This document shows, piece by piece, positions 21,481 through 29,831 of a stretch of DNA of 64,000 nucleotides. Each line of letters starts with the position of its first letter. The stretch's first letter is position 1. Location: assembly GCA_029688825.1 (NCBI GenBank), contig JARUKX010000008.1, positions 1 to 64,000 on the forward strand, read 5' to 3'. The DNA is from Haloarculaceae archaeon H-GB1-1. GTDB taxonomy: Archaea; Halobacteriota; Halobacteria; Halobacteriales; Haloarculaceae. The notes under the pieces were generated by a model. It did not search any database, had not been told where the DNA came from, and saw only the letters and a list, made by a program, of their open reading frames with translations. The translations under genes were made by a program, and so were the position numbers.

Positions 21481-21510
21481 ACCCGGCGTGAATCCGAGGC
21501 GAGTCGAAGA

Positions 21511-21520
21511 GTAATTTAAT
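21511..21520 (+). promoter_or_regulatory. TATA box of idi
   Basis: GTAATTTAAT lies 23-32 nt before the ATG at 21543, as expected for a leaderless haloarchaeal mRNA. Confidence 0.5.
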
Positions 21521-21542
21521 CCCCTCGTGTATATCCAGACCA

Positions 21543-22106
21543 ATGAGTAGCGAGGACCTCGAAGAAGTACACGAGAACGCCGGACAGGACGTGATTGCGG
21601 TCGACGAAGACGACAACGCCGAGGAGCTCGTCAACCGTCTCGACGCCCACACTGGCGAGGGCATCCGCCACCGTGCGTTCACCGCGCTGCTGTTCGACGA
21701 AGACGACAACATCCTGCTCGCCCAGCGCAGTCCCGAGAAGCGCCTGTGGGACACCCACTGGGACGGGACAGTGGCGTCCCACCCCGTCGAGGGTCAGAGC
21801 CAGGTCGAGGCGACGGAGCAGCGACTGGAAGAGGAACTGGGCGTGACGCCGGACCAGTACTCGGATCTCCGTGTCACGGACCGCTTCGAGTACAAGCGCT
21901 ACTATCTGAACCAGGGCGTCGAGTGGGAGGTCTGTGCGGTGCTGAAGGCGACGCTGCACGACACGACGCTGGACCCGGTCGAGGAGGAGGTCGGCGGCTA
22001 CATGTGGGCCCCCTACGAGCGCCTGTACCAGAACCCGAAGTGGTACCGTCAGCTGCGGCTGTGTCCGTGGTTCGAGATCGCGATGCGTCGTGACTTCGAG
22101 CAGTAA
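21543..22106 (+). CDS. idi: Type I isopentenyl-diphosphate delta-isomerase
   Basis: A 187-residue Nudix-fold enzyme predicted to interconvert IPP and DMAPP for archaeal isoprenoid lipids. The Nudix-like stretch ATEQRLEEELG (about residues 89-99) and the acidic EWEVC (about 128-132) that supplies metal/proton-transfer residues are present. At the usual catalytic cysteine (Cys in CSHP/CGHP of characterised enzymes) this protein has Ala (TVASHPVEGQ, about 77-86). That might be a haloarchaeal variant or signal a different activity. Two further C-terminal blocks (EEEVGGYMWAPYE) match the family. Confidence 0.9.
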   Translation: MSSEDLEEVHENAGQDVIAVDEDDNAEELVNRLDAHTGEGIRHRAFTALLFDEDDNILLAQRSPEKRLWDTHWDGTVASHPVEGQSQVEATEQRLEEELGVTPDQYSDLRVTDRFEYKRYYLNQGVEWEVCAVLKATLHDTTLDPVEEEVGGYMWAPYERLYQNPKWYRQLRLCPWFEIAMRRDFEQ

Positions 22107-22170
22107 GGGCGACTGGTTCTCTCGATTCGGTCTGGGACACGTTGAGTACCCGCCGGACCGTACGTTCCGT

Positions 22171-22869
22171 ATGGCGGTCCAGACCTACGATTCGCTCCGC
22201 GGACAGACTGTTTTGGTTACGGGTGCGACGCGAGGCATCGGTGCGGCTGTCGCCGAGGAACTGTCCGGGTTCGGTGCGATCGTGTACGCTGGGGCGCGGC
22301 GGCCGTCGGACGTGTCCGTCGCTGACGTGCGACCGCTCCGACTCGACGTGACAGACGACGCCAGCATCGACGCCGCCGTCGGGCGAATCGAAACCGAGGC
22401 GGGCAGACTGGACGTCCTCGCGAACAACGCAGGTGTCGCCGGCCCCGACGCGCCACTGCACGAAGCCGACGTGGAGGCCATCGACGCTACCCTGGGGACG
22501 AATCTCCGCGGACCGGTCGTGCTGACCCGGCGGGCGCTCCCGCTGTTGCTCGCCCGCGAAGGTGGTCGGGTCGTGAACGTCTCCTCCGGGATGGGTGCGC
22601 TCGGCGAGGGCATGGGCGGCGGGTCCCCTGCCTATCGGATCTCGAAGACGGGACTCAATGGACTGACGGCGTATCTCCACGGCGAGTACGCGGCGGAGGG
22701 ACTGCTCGCGAACGCGGTCTGTCCGGGCTGGGTCCGGACGGACATGGGCGGGGCCAGCGCACCGCGGAGTCCCGAGGAGGGAGCGGACACGGTGGCGTGG
22801 CTGGCGCGATTCCGACCGGGAGGCCCGTCCGGTCGCTTCTGGCGGGACCGCGAGCGGATTCCCTGGTGA
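22171..22869 (+). CDS. Short-chain dehydrogenase/reductase
   Basis: A 232-residue classical SDR. The cofactor motif TGATRGIG is near residues 18-25, the NNAGVAG motif near 87-93, and the catalytic Ser and Tyr-x3-Lys (YRISKTG) near 138 and 152. It uses NAD(P)(H); the substrate is unknown. The residue at the end of the second strand (GARRPSD) points to NADP preference, which is inference. Start 22171 is chosen over an upstream in-frame ATG at 22090 that would overlap idi. It is convergent with the histidine kinase, whose stop codon begins at the next base. Confidence 0.88.
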   Translation: MAVQTYDSLRGQTVLVTGATRGIGAAVAEELSGFGAIVYAGARRPSDVSVADVRPLRLDVTDDASIDAAVGRIETEAGRLDVLANNAGVAGPDAPLHEADVEAIDATLGTNLRGPVVLTRRALPLLLAREGGRVVNVSSGMGALGEGMGGGSPAYRISKTGLNGLTAYLHGEYAAEGLLANAVCPGWVRTDMGGASAPRSPEEGADTVAWLARFRPGGPSGRFWRDRERIPW

Positions 22870-24552
22870 TCACTCGCGTGCCGTCCGGGGGAGACGGACC
22901 GTCACGGTCGTGCCGCCGTTGCTGTCGATGGTGAGCGTGCCACCGTACTTGTGGACGACCCAGTTGACGAGCCAGAGGCCGACGCCGCTGCTGTGTTTCA
23001 GGGGCGTCTCCTCCTGATCGACAATCGCGGCACGCTCGTGCTCGGTGATTCCCGGGCCGTTGTCGACAACTTCGACGCAGATTCTGGTTCCGTCGTCGCA
23101 CACCGACGCGCGAAGCTCCACGCGCGGGTCGTCGTCGTCGTTGTGCTCGATGGCGTTCGTCACCAGTTCCTCGAACGCGACCGCCAGCGACGGGCCGCCT
23201 TCGACCACGAGGTCAGCCGGGTCGGATACCGTTATCTCGGCGTCGGGAAACCGGAACGAGACGGTCTCTGCGGCCTCGCGGAGGTGGTCACTGACATTGA
23301 GCGGCTGGGTCTGTTCGGCCTCCAGCGCCCGCGAGAGCCGGCCGATCTTGTCGCTGCGGGCGATGACTCTGTCGACGGTCGACTTGATGCGGTCGAGACG
23401 CTGGCGTGGTTCGGTCGCTTCGATCTCGCGCTCCAGTAGCTCGGCGTTCCCACGCACCACGTTCATCTCGTTGCGGAGATTGTGCCGGAGAACGCGATAG
23501 AGCACGTCCAGGCGTTGCTCGCGGTGGCGGCGCTGTGTCACGTCGCGGAGGCTGATGAGCCTGCCCGTGAGCGCCCCGTACCCCCGGTACAGCGGGGAGA
23601 CCTGAACGCTGTAGTAGCGGGCAGAGCCGTTCAGTTCGATCTCGACGTCTCCGCTGTCTGCGTCACCATCGCCCAAGACCGCCGTGAGCGAGGGAAGGAC
23701 GTCGCCGAGTTTCTCGCCGACCAGGTTCGTCTGCTCGCACTCGAATAGCTGCTCGGCAGCGGGATTGACGTCGACGATCCGGTCGTTCTCGTCGACGATG
23801 ACGACCTGGTCGTCGAGGTCGTCGATGAGTTCCTCGCGCGCGAGGTCCCTCGTCACGGGCGTGAGTTCGAGGAGGTCCTGGCGGAGCAGCGACCCGGCGA
23901 TGATCAGGCCGGTGAAGACGAACCCGACGCTCGTCAGATCGACCCCGGCCGGAAGGACGCCGAAGAAGGATAGCGAACTCGCGAGCATCGGGACGAAGAT
24001 GGCGACCAGGAGTGCCGTCCCCTGGCTTCGGAAATGGTCGTTCGTCCGAAGGATGAGTCGCACGAGGTGGAACGCGCCAACGGTCACGAGCAGGTACGTG
24101 TACGCCAGGTGCGCCCACATCGCCAGTCCGAACGTCTCTGCCAGAACAGTGGAGGTGCCGACGACTTCGAGACCGACGCGTCGCCAGACGAGGTCGTGGC
24201 CGGGGTTCGTCCAGACGAGCGCGACGAAGACTACGGGCTCGACGAGCAGCACCGCCAGTCCGCGCCGACGCAGCCACGATTCCTTGCCCGTGTAGGCGAG
24301 GACCGTCGCCAGCCAGGTGAGTGGGATGAGCGGGGAGAGACTCGCCTCGACGCTGGTCCAGAACAGCTTCGCTCCGAGGCCGGGGCTGGCGAGTTCGAGT
24401 CCCTCGGCCAGCGACCAGAGGCTGGCGCTGATCAGAAAGAGGGCGAGCGGGGCCGCTCCGTTCTCGTCACGAAGCGCCCACGCGAAGAGCGCGACGGTCA
24501 TGCCGAGCACCGAAGCCAGCAGGACCAGTGGCGCGTGGGGAGGCAGGGCCAT
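22870..24552 (-). CDS. Seven-TM sensor histidine kinase with PAS domain
   Basis: A 560-residue membrane kinase. Seven predicted helices occupy the first 220 residues (for example LVLLASVLGMTVALFAWAL). A PAS domain follows (DQVVIVDENDRIVDVNPAAE near 245-265), then the H-box LYRVLRHNLRNEMNVV near 352 and a HATPase with ELVTNAIEHND, VDNGPGITEHE and SSGVGLWLVNWV. Architecture matches the kinase at 3531 apart from the missing GAF. It lies downstream of the BCCT transporter on the same strand (84 bp apart), so it may be in the same operon and sense the transported solute or membrane state; this is inference. Confidence 0.91.
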   Translation of the reverse strand: MALPPHAPLVLLASVLGMTVALFAWALRDENGAAPLALFLISASLWSLAEGLELASPGLGAKLFWTSVEASLSPLIPLTWLATVLAYTGKESWLRRRGLAVLLVEPVVFVALVWTNPGHDLVWRRVGLEVVGTSTVLAETFGLAMWAHLAYTYLLVTVGAFHLVRLILRTNDHFRSQGTALLVAIFVPMLASSLSFFGVLPAGVDLTSVGFVFTGLIIAGSLLRQDLLELTPVTRDLAREELIDDLDDQVVIVDENDRIVDVNPAAEQLFECEQTNLVGEKLGDVLPSLTAVLGDGDADSGDVEIELNGSARYYSVQVSPLYRGYGALTGRLISLRDVTQRRHREQRLDVLYRVLRHNLRNEMNVVRGNAELLEREIEATEPRQRLDRIKSTVDRVIARSDKIGRLSRALEAEQTQPLNVSDHLREAAETVSFRFPDAEITVSDPADLVVEGGPSLAVAFEELVTNAIEHNDDDDPRVELRASVCDDGTRICVEVVDNGPGITEHERAAIVDQEETPLKHSSGVGLWLVNWVVHKYGGTLTIDSNGGTTVTVRLPRTARE

Positions 24553-24636
24553 GACGCTGGATGCGTGATTTATTGGTGGCCCTCATAAGTTTCACTCCCC
24601 AAATATTGTTTGCAAAAACGCGCGATCTCGACGCGG

Positions 24637-26223
24637 TCAGTCGTCGTCGCTCGTCGCCGTTTGCGCCGGCGAATCGCGCCGGTAGACCTCGCGTTCGACC
24701 AGGATCGGCCGGACGTCCTGGAACTCCCAGGCCATGCCTGCAATCGCTATCACTGAGATCACTGCGAACGGACCTCCGGTGATGATCGCCGAGGACCGAA
24801 GCGCCTGGATGCCGCCACCGACGATGAGTAGCGATGCCAGCGCCCCCATCAGCCCGCCCCAGATGACGCGATTGAGGGTGGACGGATGCTCCTTTCCGCC
24901 AGTGGTCAACATCCCCAGCGCGAGCGTCGAGGAGTCGGCCGACGTGACGAAGAACGTCACCACGAGCAGCATGAAGACTGCCGACAGGAGACCCCCGAGC
25001 GGGAGGTTCGCGAACAGCGGGAACCCGGACACGGAGACTCCGTATTTCCCGACCGCGTCGAGCATCGGTGCGATGCCCTCCTTCTCGAAGAAGATGGCGC
25101 TGCCGCCCATCGTGAGGAACCACGGAATCGTCGAGGCGGTCGCACCGACGAGCGCTGTCGCGGTCACCTGTCGGATGGTTCGTCCCTTCGAGATGCGGGC
25201 GACGAACAGGCCACCGAACGGCGCCCAGGAGAACACCCAGGCCCAGTAGAAGACGGTCCAGCCGCCGACCCACTCGCCGGAGCCGGTCGCGTTGGTGTAC
25301 AGGCTCATCGCGAGGAAGTCGTTGAAGTAGTTGCCGACCGCCTGCAGGCCCGTGTTCATGATGTAGCTCGTCGGGCCGAGCACGAACGTCGCGACGGCCA
25401 GCGCGCCGAAGACGTACATGTTGAACAGCGAGATGCGGGCGATTCCCTTCTTCACGCCCAGCGCGACGGAGACGGTGAACGCGACGGTCAGGCCCGTGAT
25501 GACCACGACGGTCCCGGCATCGCCGAGGGTGATACCGTAGTTGTACTGCAGTCCCGTGAGGAACTGCTTGCCGACGAAGCCGAGCGTCGTGGCGATTCCG
25601 CCGATTGTGGCGAACACGGCGAGGATGTCGATGAGCTTCGCCCAGAAGCCGTCGAGGTTCTCGACGCCGACGAACGGCGCGATGAGCGTCGAGACGCGCA
25701 TCGGCGCGTCCTCCCGGAACGCGTAGTAGGCGATGGGAATGGCGATGACCAGGTAGGGGACCCAGTAGGAGATGCCCCAGTGGAAGAGGGTGTACTGGAT
25801 AGCCCCGATGGCTGCCGCAGGGGTCTGGGGCTCGGCACCGACGAACGGCGGTACCGTCGCGTAGTGTTTCAGCGCTTCGGCAGGCCCCCAGAAGACGATG
25901 CCAGCGGCAATGCCCGCCGAGAACATCATCGCGAAGAACGCGGGGAGACTGAACTCGGGGTCCTCGTCCGGCTTCCCGAGTTTGATGTCGCCCCACCGGC
26001 CGACCATCAACCAGAGGGAGAACGTGACCATCATGAACATCGACCCGACGTAGACCCACATGAACTCGGTCCAGAGGTACTCGTTTACGGTTCCCATCGT
26101 CTCTGCTGACGCCTCGGGGTTCATGAAGAAGACCCCGATGGCGACCAACGACACGATGAACCCGACCCAGAAGACGACGGGGTCGAGTTCGTCGTAGAAC
26201 TCTCTTGCAGTCGTGCGTACCAT
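24637..26223 (-). CDS. BCCT-family betaine/carnitine/choline-type transporter
   Basis: A 528-residue transporter with 12 predicted helices that imports a quaternary ammonium compatible solute by cation symport. The signature around helices 3-4 is visible: FSAGIAAGIVFWGPAEAL, then the aromatic-rich FHWGISYWVPYLV. The stretch WVFSWAPFGGLFVARISKGR near residues 325-345 is the conserved segment with the substrate-box aromatics. In haloarchaea these carry glycine betaine for osmoadaptation. It is preceded by a Bat/HTH-10 regulator on the same strand (150 bp upstream) and followed by a membrane kinase. Confidence 0.95.
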   Translation of the reverse strand: MVRTTAREFYDELDPVVFWVGFIVSLVAIGVFFMNPEASAETMGTVNEYLWTEFMWVYVGSMFMMVTFSLWLMVGRWGDIKLGKPDEDPEFSLPAFFAMMFSAGIAAGIVFWGPAEALKHYATVPPFVGAEPQTPAAAIGAIQYTLFHWGISYWVPYLVIAIPIAYYAFREDAPMRVSTLIAPFVGVENLDGFWAKLIDILAVFATIGGIATTLGFVGKQFLTGLQYNYGITLGDAGTVVVITGLTVAFTVSVALGVKKGIARISLFNMYVFGALAVATFVLGPTSYIMNTGLQAVGNYFNDFLAMSLYTNATGSGEWVGGWTVFYWAWVFSWAPFGGLFVARISKGRTIRQVTATALVGATASTIPWFLTMGGSAIFFEKEGIAPMLDAVGKYGVSVSGFPLFANLPLGGLLSAVFMLLVVTFFVTSADSSTLALGMLTTGGKEHPSTLNRVIWGGLMGALASLLIVGGGIQALRSSAIITGGPFAVISVIAIAGMAWEFQDVRPILVEREVYRRDSPAQTATSDDD

Positions 26224-26373
26224 ATACGTGCGTCAACATCTCACTCAGGAGCCCACCTGAATCCTGAGATGGAATATGCCGGACGGTTAAGTAAGAAGAT
26301 TTATATTAGGAGACTGGTGTTTTATAATTCTGGAATGCGGAGATAATACTACCCGAGAACGGGAACAATCAAC
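26224..26373. other. AT-rich intergenic region before the BCCT transporter
   Basis: 150 bp between the HTH-10 regulator stop and the transporter start. It is rich in A/T (TTTATATT, GTTTTATAATT) against a GC-rich background, giving several possible TATA boxes on the minus strand. It probably contains the transporter promoter and the site of its adjacent regulator. No gene is visible. Confidence 0.4.
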
Positions 26374-27021
26374 TCACTCGTCGACGAGCGTGGTCTGAAC
26401 CAGGTTCTCCATGCCGCGGCGAAGCCGCCCCCCGGCTGCGGTCGAGGAGATTCCCAGTTCGTCCGCGAGGTCGCTGAGCGACGCGTTCCGTGGTTGCTTG
26501 AAGTACCCCATCTCGAAGGCCGTGACGAGCGCCTCTCGTTGTGGCTCGGTGACGCCGACGGGACCGTCGACCGTGAACTCTTCCTCGCTGAACACCTGCT
26601 TGACGTCCAGGTCGATCCCCTCTCGCTCGCAGTAGTCGTACAGGTCGGCCAGCGCCTGCCGGTCTGGAAGCTGTAGCTGGACGTCCCAGCCGCCGGCAGC
26701 GCTGTTCGCTTCGAGCGTCAGGCCACCTACCTCCGTCGCCTTCGGTGAGACCAGTTTGATGTCCTGCGCGTAGGTGATCTGGTAGATCCTCGTGCGGCCG
26801 AAGCGGGCCTGACAGTGCCAGTCTCCGACCGTCCGGTCGTTCGAGAGCGTCTCCTCGAACGCGTCGAAGTCGTCGGTCGCGACCAGGAACGAGAACAGCC
26901 GCGTCTCGGGATCGGTCGACGAATCGGCGACGACCTGGATCGAGACGTCGTCGAGATCGCGGATTGTCGGCGCGAGGACGATGTCCGGGTGACGGACGTG
27001 AACATCGGCGATGACCGGCAT
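26374..27021 (-). CDS. Bat/HTH-10 family transcriptional regulator
   Basis: A 215-residue regulator. The N-terminal alpha/beta domain (residues 1-145) resembles the bacterio-opsin-activator-type sensor. The C-terminal HTH-10 domain carries GVTEPQREALVTAFEMGYF (about 152-170) and the recognition helix region DLADELGISSTAAGGRLRRG. Such proteins act as one-component regulators in haloarchaea. It lies directly upstream of the BCCT gene on the same strand, so control of osmolyte uptake is the likely role. The start MPVIADVHV at 27021 has a TATA element (CCTATTTATC, 27047-27056) at leaderless spacing; the longer frame is not coding upstream. Confidence 0.9.
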   Translation of the reverse strand: MPVIADVHVRHPDIVLAPTIRDLDDVSIQVVADSSTDPETRLFSFLVATDDFDAFEETLSNDRTVGDWHCQARFGRTRIYQITYAQDIKLVSPKATEVGGLTLEANSAAGGWDVQLQLPDRQALADLYDYCEREGIDLDVKQVFSEEEFTVDGPVGVTEPQREALVTAFEMGYFKQPRNASLSDLADELGISSTAAGGRLRRGMENLVQTTLVDE

Positions 27022-27046
27022 TGAGATTTGAACCTTGGTGGTCGCC

Positions 27047-27056
27047 GATAAATAGG
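27047..27056 (-). promoter_or_regulatory. TATA box of the HTH-10 regulator
   Basis: CCTATTTATC on the minus strand is 26-35 nt upstream of the ATG at 27021, in the typical leaderless position. Confidence 0.5.
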
Positions 27057-27064
27057 AACCGGTT

Positions 27065-27292
27065 TCAGCCGTCACCTCGCTCGCCGACGGCTGCCCACAC
27101 CGCGACCACGCCCAGCAGGAGTGCGGGCAAGAGCGGTAACACGAGGTACGTATGCTTGAATCCGAGTCCCAGCGCGCTGACCGCCCGACCCGCCCCCGGC
27201 AGTGCGATGATGGCCCACGGAACGACGAGGAACGAAACGACGAGCAGGCCGACGAGGGCCCAGCCCCGCCAGCCGAAGTCACTCGTCGTCAT
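27065..27292 (-). CDS. Small two- or three-TM membrane protein
   Basis: A 75-residue very hydrophobic protein with GWALVGLLVVSFLVVPWAII as first helix and TYLVLPLLPALLLGVVAVW as last. It overlaps the 3' end of the dehydrogenase gene by 14 bp on the same strand, so the two are probably translated from one mRNA. A small membrane protein coupled to an oxidoreductase may serve as an anchor, but nothing in the sequence shows this. No family recognised. Confidence 0.65.
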   Translation of the reverse strand: MTTSDFGWRGWALVGLLVVSFLVVPWAIIALPGAGRAVSALGLGFKHTYLVLPLLPALLLGVVAVWAAVGERGDG

Positions 27293-28328
27293 ACTCGCTG
27301 TCGGGGACGACGACGACCTTCCCGAAGCCCTCCCGGTCCTCGAGCAGCCCGTGTGCACGGTCGGTCTCGCTCATGGGCAGGACCGCTCTGATTCGGGGCT
27401 CGAAGGTCCCGTCCCACACCAGTTCCAGGACGTCGTCCACCTCGCCCGGCGTCGCCATCGTCGAGCCGATGACCGACAACTGATTCCAGAAGATGCGGTT
27501 GATGTCCGTCTCCGGGTTCGGGCCGGTGGTCGCGCCGCAGGTCACCAGCCGCCCACCCTTCGCGAGGCTCTCGATCGATTGCTGCCACGTCGCCGCGCCG
27601 ACGTGGTCGACGACGACGTCGACGCCGCGTTTGTCGGTGAGCTCGCGGATTCGAGCCGCGAAGTCCTCGTTCTCGTAGTCGATTGTCACGTCCGCCCCGA
27701 TCTCGAGGGCGAACTCGCGTTTGCGTTCGCTGGACGCCGTCGCGTACACCGTCGCGCCCGCGTGGGCAGCGATCTGGACGGCGGCGTGGCCGACGCCCCC
27801 GGACGCGCCGAGGACGAGGACGGACTCGCCCGCCGTCAGGTCGGCGCGCGTAATGAGCATCCGCCACGCGGTCTGGAACACGAGCGGGACGGCGGCAGCC
27901 GTCACCCAGTCGACTCCGTCGGGAACGGGGACGAGGTTGTCTTCGGGGACGGCCGCGAACTCGGCGTGGACGCCGGGCAGGTGTTCGCCGAGGACCTGAT
28001 AGCGGACGCACATCGAGGGCTCCCCGCGTCGGCAGAACTCGCAGTCGCCGCAGCTGACGCCCGCCGAGACGGCCACGCGGTCGCCGACCTCGAAGCGTGT
28101 GACGTCCGCTCCGACCTGTTCGACGACGCCAGCAGCGTCGCTACCGGGGACGTGGGGCATCGCGAGGTCGAGGCCGGGGAGGCCGCGCCGCGTCCAGACG
28201 TCGAGATGATTCAGTGCGCCGGCCTTGATGTCGACGAGCACGTCCGACGGACCGAGTTCCGGGTCCGGTACCGGGGCGTACTCGATGACCTCACGACCGC
28301 CGTGACCGGTGAAGGTGACCGCCTGCAT
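27279..28328 (-). CDS. Zinc-binding dehydrogenase (quinone-oxidoreductase-like MDR)
   Basis: A 349-residue medium-chain dehydrogenase. The GroES-like N-terminal domain has the structural-zinc lobe CGDCEFCRRGEPSMC (about residues 87-101). The Rossmann domain has the NADP motif VLVLGASGGVGHAAVQ (about 166-181). At the position of the catalytic zinc cysteine the sequence reads ALNHLD, with no Cys, so it is likely to lack the catalytic metal and to act as a quinone or enoyl reductase. It precedes a small membrane protein that overlaps its end. Confidence 0.9.
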   Translation of the reverse strand: MQAVTFTGHGGREVIEYAPVPDPELGPSDVLVDIKAGALNHLDVWTRRGLPGLDLAMPHVPGSDAAGVVEQVGADVTRFEVGDRVAVSAGVSCGDCEFCRRGEPSMCVRYQVLGEHLPGVHAEFAAVPEDNLVPVPDGVDWVTAAAVPLVFQTAWRMLITRADLTAGESVLVLGASGGVGHAAVQIAAHAGATVYATASSERKREFALEIGADVTIDYENEDFAARIRELTDKRGVDVVVDHVGAATWQQSIESLAKGGRLVTCGATTGPNPETDINRIFWNQLSVIGSTMATPGEVDDVLELVWDGTFEPRIRAVLPMSETDRAHGLLEDREGFGKVVVVPDSEYDDE

Positions 28329-28389
28329 AGCTCAGCTAATCGGTGGACCGACGAAAACGTTGGCGATGGACAGGACGCGTTCCGCTCCG

Positions 28390-28542
28390 TCATTTCACCT
28401 GTAAGGGCGCGACGTTGGCGATAGTAATCCGATGGCCAGTTTCGGCCTCGTGTCGTTGCATCCGCGCGCTGACCGTCTCCCAGTCGTTCCCCATCGCTTC
28501 TTCAGGACAATCATGGCAAACCATGTGATATCGCTCCCCCAT
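28390..28542 (-). CDS. 50-residue C2H2-type zinc-finger protein
   Basis: A small gene too short for most gene callers. It starts MGERYHMVCHDC and ends PLQVK, with a Cys-x2-Cys pair (residues 9 and 12) and a His-x5-His pair (31 and 37, RHEAETGH) separated by 18 residues, matching a single C2H2 finger. Haloarchaea encode many such one-finger micro-proteins. It lies 61 bp upstream of the dehydrogenase on the same strand. The AT-rich stretch at 28561-28578 supplies a promoter-like TACATAATAG. The coding pattern (Asp/Glu rich, intact, strong finger spacing) supports it. Confidence 0.78.
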   Translation of the reverse strand: MGERYHMVCHDCPEEAMGNDWETVSARMQRHEAETGHRITIANVAPLQVK

Positions 28543-28710
28543 ATCTACAATTTCCAACGATTTCGAACTACATAATAGTTTCTGCCGTCACAAATGGGTG
28601 GAAAATTATGGGGAGAGGTCTCTCCTACCCGTTTCCAACTCTCGTTCCGACGGCGTACATTGGTTGTACATCCGACGGGATTTTTACGTCGAGGGACGCA
28701 CTGACACGAT
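28543..28710. other. Divergent intergenic region, zinc finger / MoaB-like gene
   Basis: 168 bp of lower GC separate the two divergent genes. Poly-T ATTTTTACG at 28680-28688, 23-31 nt before the MoaB-like ATG, is a candidate TATA for that gene. No other gene is visible. Confidence 0.4.
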
Positions 28711-29403
28711 ATGGTCGATTTCCAGTCTCGCGATACGGGACGCCGTTCCGACGAGGATGGCGAGGGCGGCACCGAGCACAGTGACAGTCACGAGGGCCAC
28801 GAGGGAGGGACCGACGGAGGTCACGACGACGGCCACAGCCACGGCGACGACCACAGCCACGGCGACGACCACAACCACGACGACGACCACAGCCACGACC
28901 ACGAGCACCACCAACACGACCTCGACGAACTCGGCGTCGCCGTCGTGACGATTTCGTCCTCGCGGACGCGCGAAACGGACCCGAGCGGCGATGCCATCCA
29001 GTCCATCCTGACCGAGGCGGGCCACGAGGTCGTCACTCGCGACCTCGTCGCCGACGACTTCGATGGCATCCAGCAGGCCGTCGACTCGCTCACGAACCGC
29101 GACGACGTCGATCTGGTCGTGACGAACGGCGGGACGGGCGTCACGCCCGACGACGTGACGGTCGAAGCGATACGGCCGCTGTTCGAGAAGGAACTCCCCG
29201 GGTTCGGGGAACTGTTTCGCTCGCTCTCACGCGAGGAGATCGGCACGCGGGTCGTCGCGACGCGCGCGACCGCCGGAACCGTCGACGAGGTGCCCGTCTT
29301 CTGTCTTCCCGGCAGTGAGAACGCTGTTCGACTCGGCGTCGGTGACATCGTCGTCGAGGTCGCCAGTCACGTCGCCGGTCTCGCCCAGCGCGAGCAGGAC
29401 TAA
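28711..29403 (+). CDS. MogA/MoaB-family molybdenum cofactor protein with His-rich N-terminus
   Basis: A 230-residue protein. Residues 70-230 form a MoCF/MoaB domain that adenylates molybdopterin or binds its precursor: LGVAVVTISSSRT at its start, the TNGGTGVTPDD signature near 134-144, and VFCLPGSENAVRLG near 201-214. Residues 1-68 are an unusual low-complexity extension with about 20 His mixed with Asp/Gly (repeats such as HGDDHSHGDDH), resembling metal-storage tails of Ni or Zn chaperones. The extension may bind molybdate-pathway metals or other divalent cations. The stop overlaps the cupin stop by 4 nt. Confidence 0.9.
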   Translation: MVDFQSRDTGRRSDEDGEGGTEHSDSHEGHEGGTDGGHDDGHSHGDDHSHGDDHNHDDDHSHDHEHHQHDLDELGVAVVTISSSRTRETDPSGDAIQSILTEAGHEVVTRDLVADDFDGIQQAVDSLTNRDDVDLVVTNGGTGVTPDDVTVEAIRPLFEKELPGFGELFRSLSREEIGTRVVATRATAGTVDEVPVFCLPGSENAVRLGVGDIVVEVASHVAGLAQREQD

Positions 29404-29717
29404 CTCGGGAGCGGGCAGAGGCTCGCCGTCAACACGGCCACGTCGTCCGATTCGTTGCGTGCGCCGTGGGCGACGCCGCGTTCGTTGAAGACCACGCCGG
29501 GTGCAGTGACCGATTCCTCCTCCTCGCCCTGTACCACGGTCACCGTCCCCTCCAGTACGTGGAAGACGTTCGACGCGTCGTCGTGCTCGTGTGGCTGAAC
29601 CTCTCCGCCGGGGCCGAGCGCGAACGCCTTGACGAGTACGTCGTCGCTCACGGCGACCTCTGCGGTCAGGACTTCGCCGTCGTCCGGTTCGAGATCTGGA
29701 TACCTGTCGAGGGCCAT
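29400..29717 (-). CDS. Small single-domain cupin protein
   Basis: A 105-residue cupin. The first motif GGEVQPHEHDDASNVFHVLEG (about residues 37-57, with two His and a conserved Glu) and the second (FNERGVAHGARNES, about 77-90, with His) form a metal site. Such proteins bind Fe, Mn or Zn and serve as enzymes or sensors; the role here is unknown. It converges with the MoaB-like gene, and the two stop codons share four bases. Confidence 0.87.
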   Translation of the reverse strand: MALDRYPDLEPDDGEVLTAEVAVSDDVLVKAFALGPGGEVQPHEHDDASNVFHVLEGTVTVVQGEEEESVTAPGVVFNERGVAHGARNESDDVAVLTASLCPLPS

Positions 29718-29797
29718 GTGGAGGAGGACCGCCGCGGCGCACTTAGCCGTTCTGGAGCGTCCGGTCTTGGAGTATCTGTCGACGGACGAGGAAAACA

Positions 29798-29809
29798 GTT
29801 AATAAATTT
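29798..29809 (+). promoter_or_regulatory. TATA box of the site-2 protease gene
   Basis: GTTAATAAATTT sits 23-34 nt before the ATG at 29832, in the only AT-rich stretch between the divergent cupin and protease genes. Confidence 0.5.
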
Positions 29810-29831
29810 CGTACTGTAATAGATTATAATT

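Noticed and set aside
24467-26239. Frame of 590 codons overlapping the BCCT gene in another phase
   Set aside because: Arg/His-rich shadow of the true transporter, which has all helices and motifs in the other frame.
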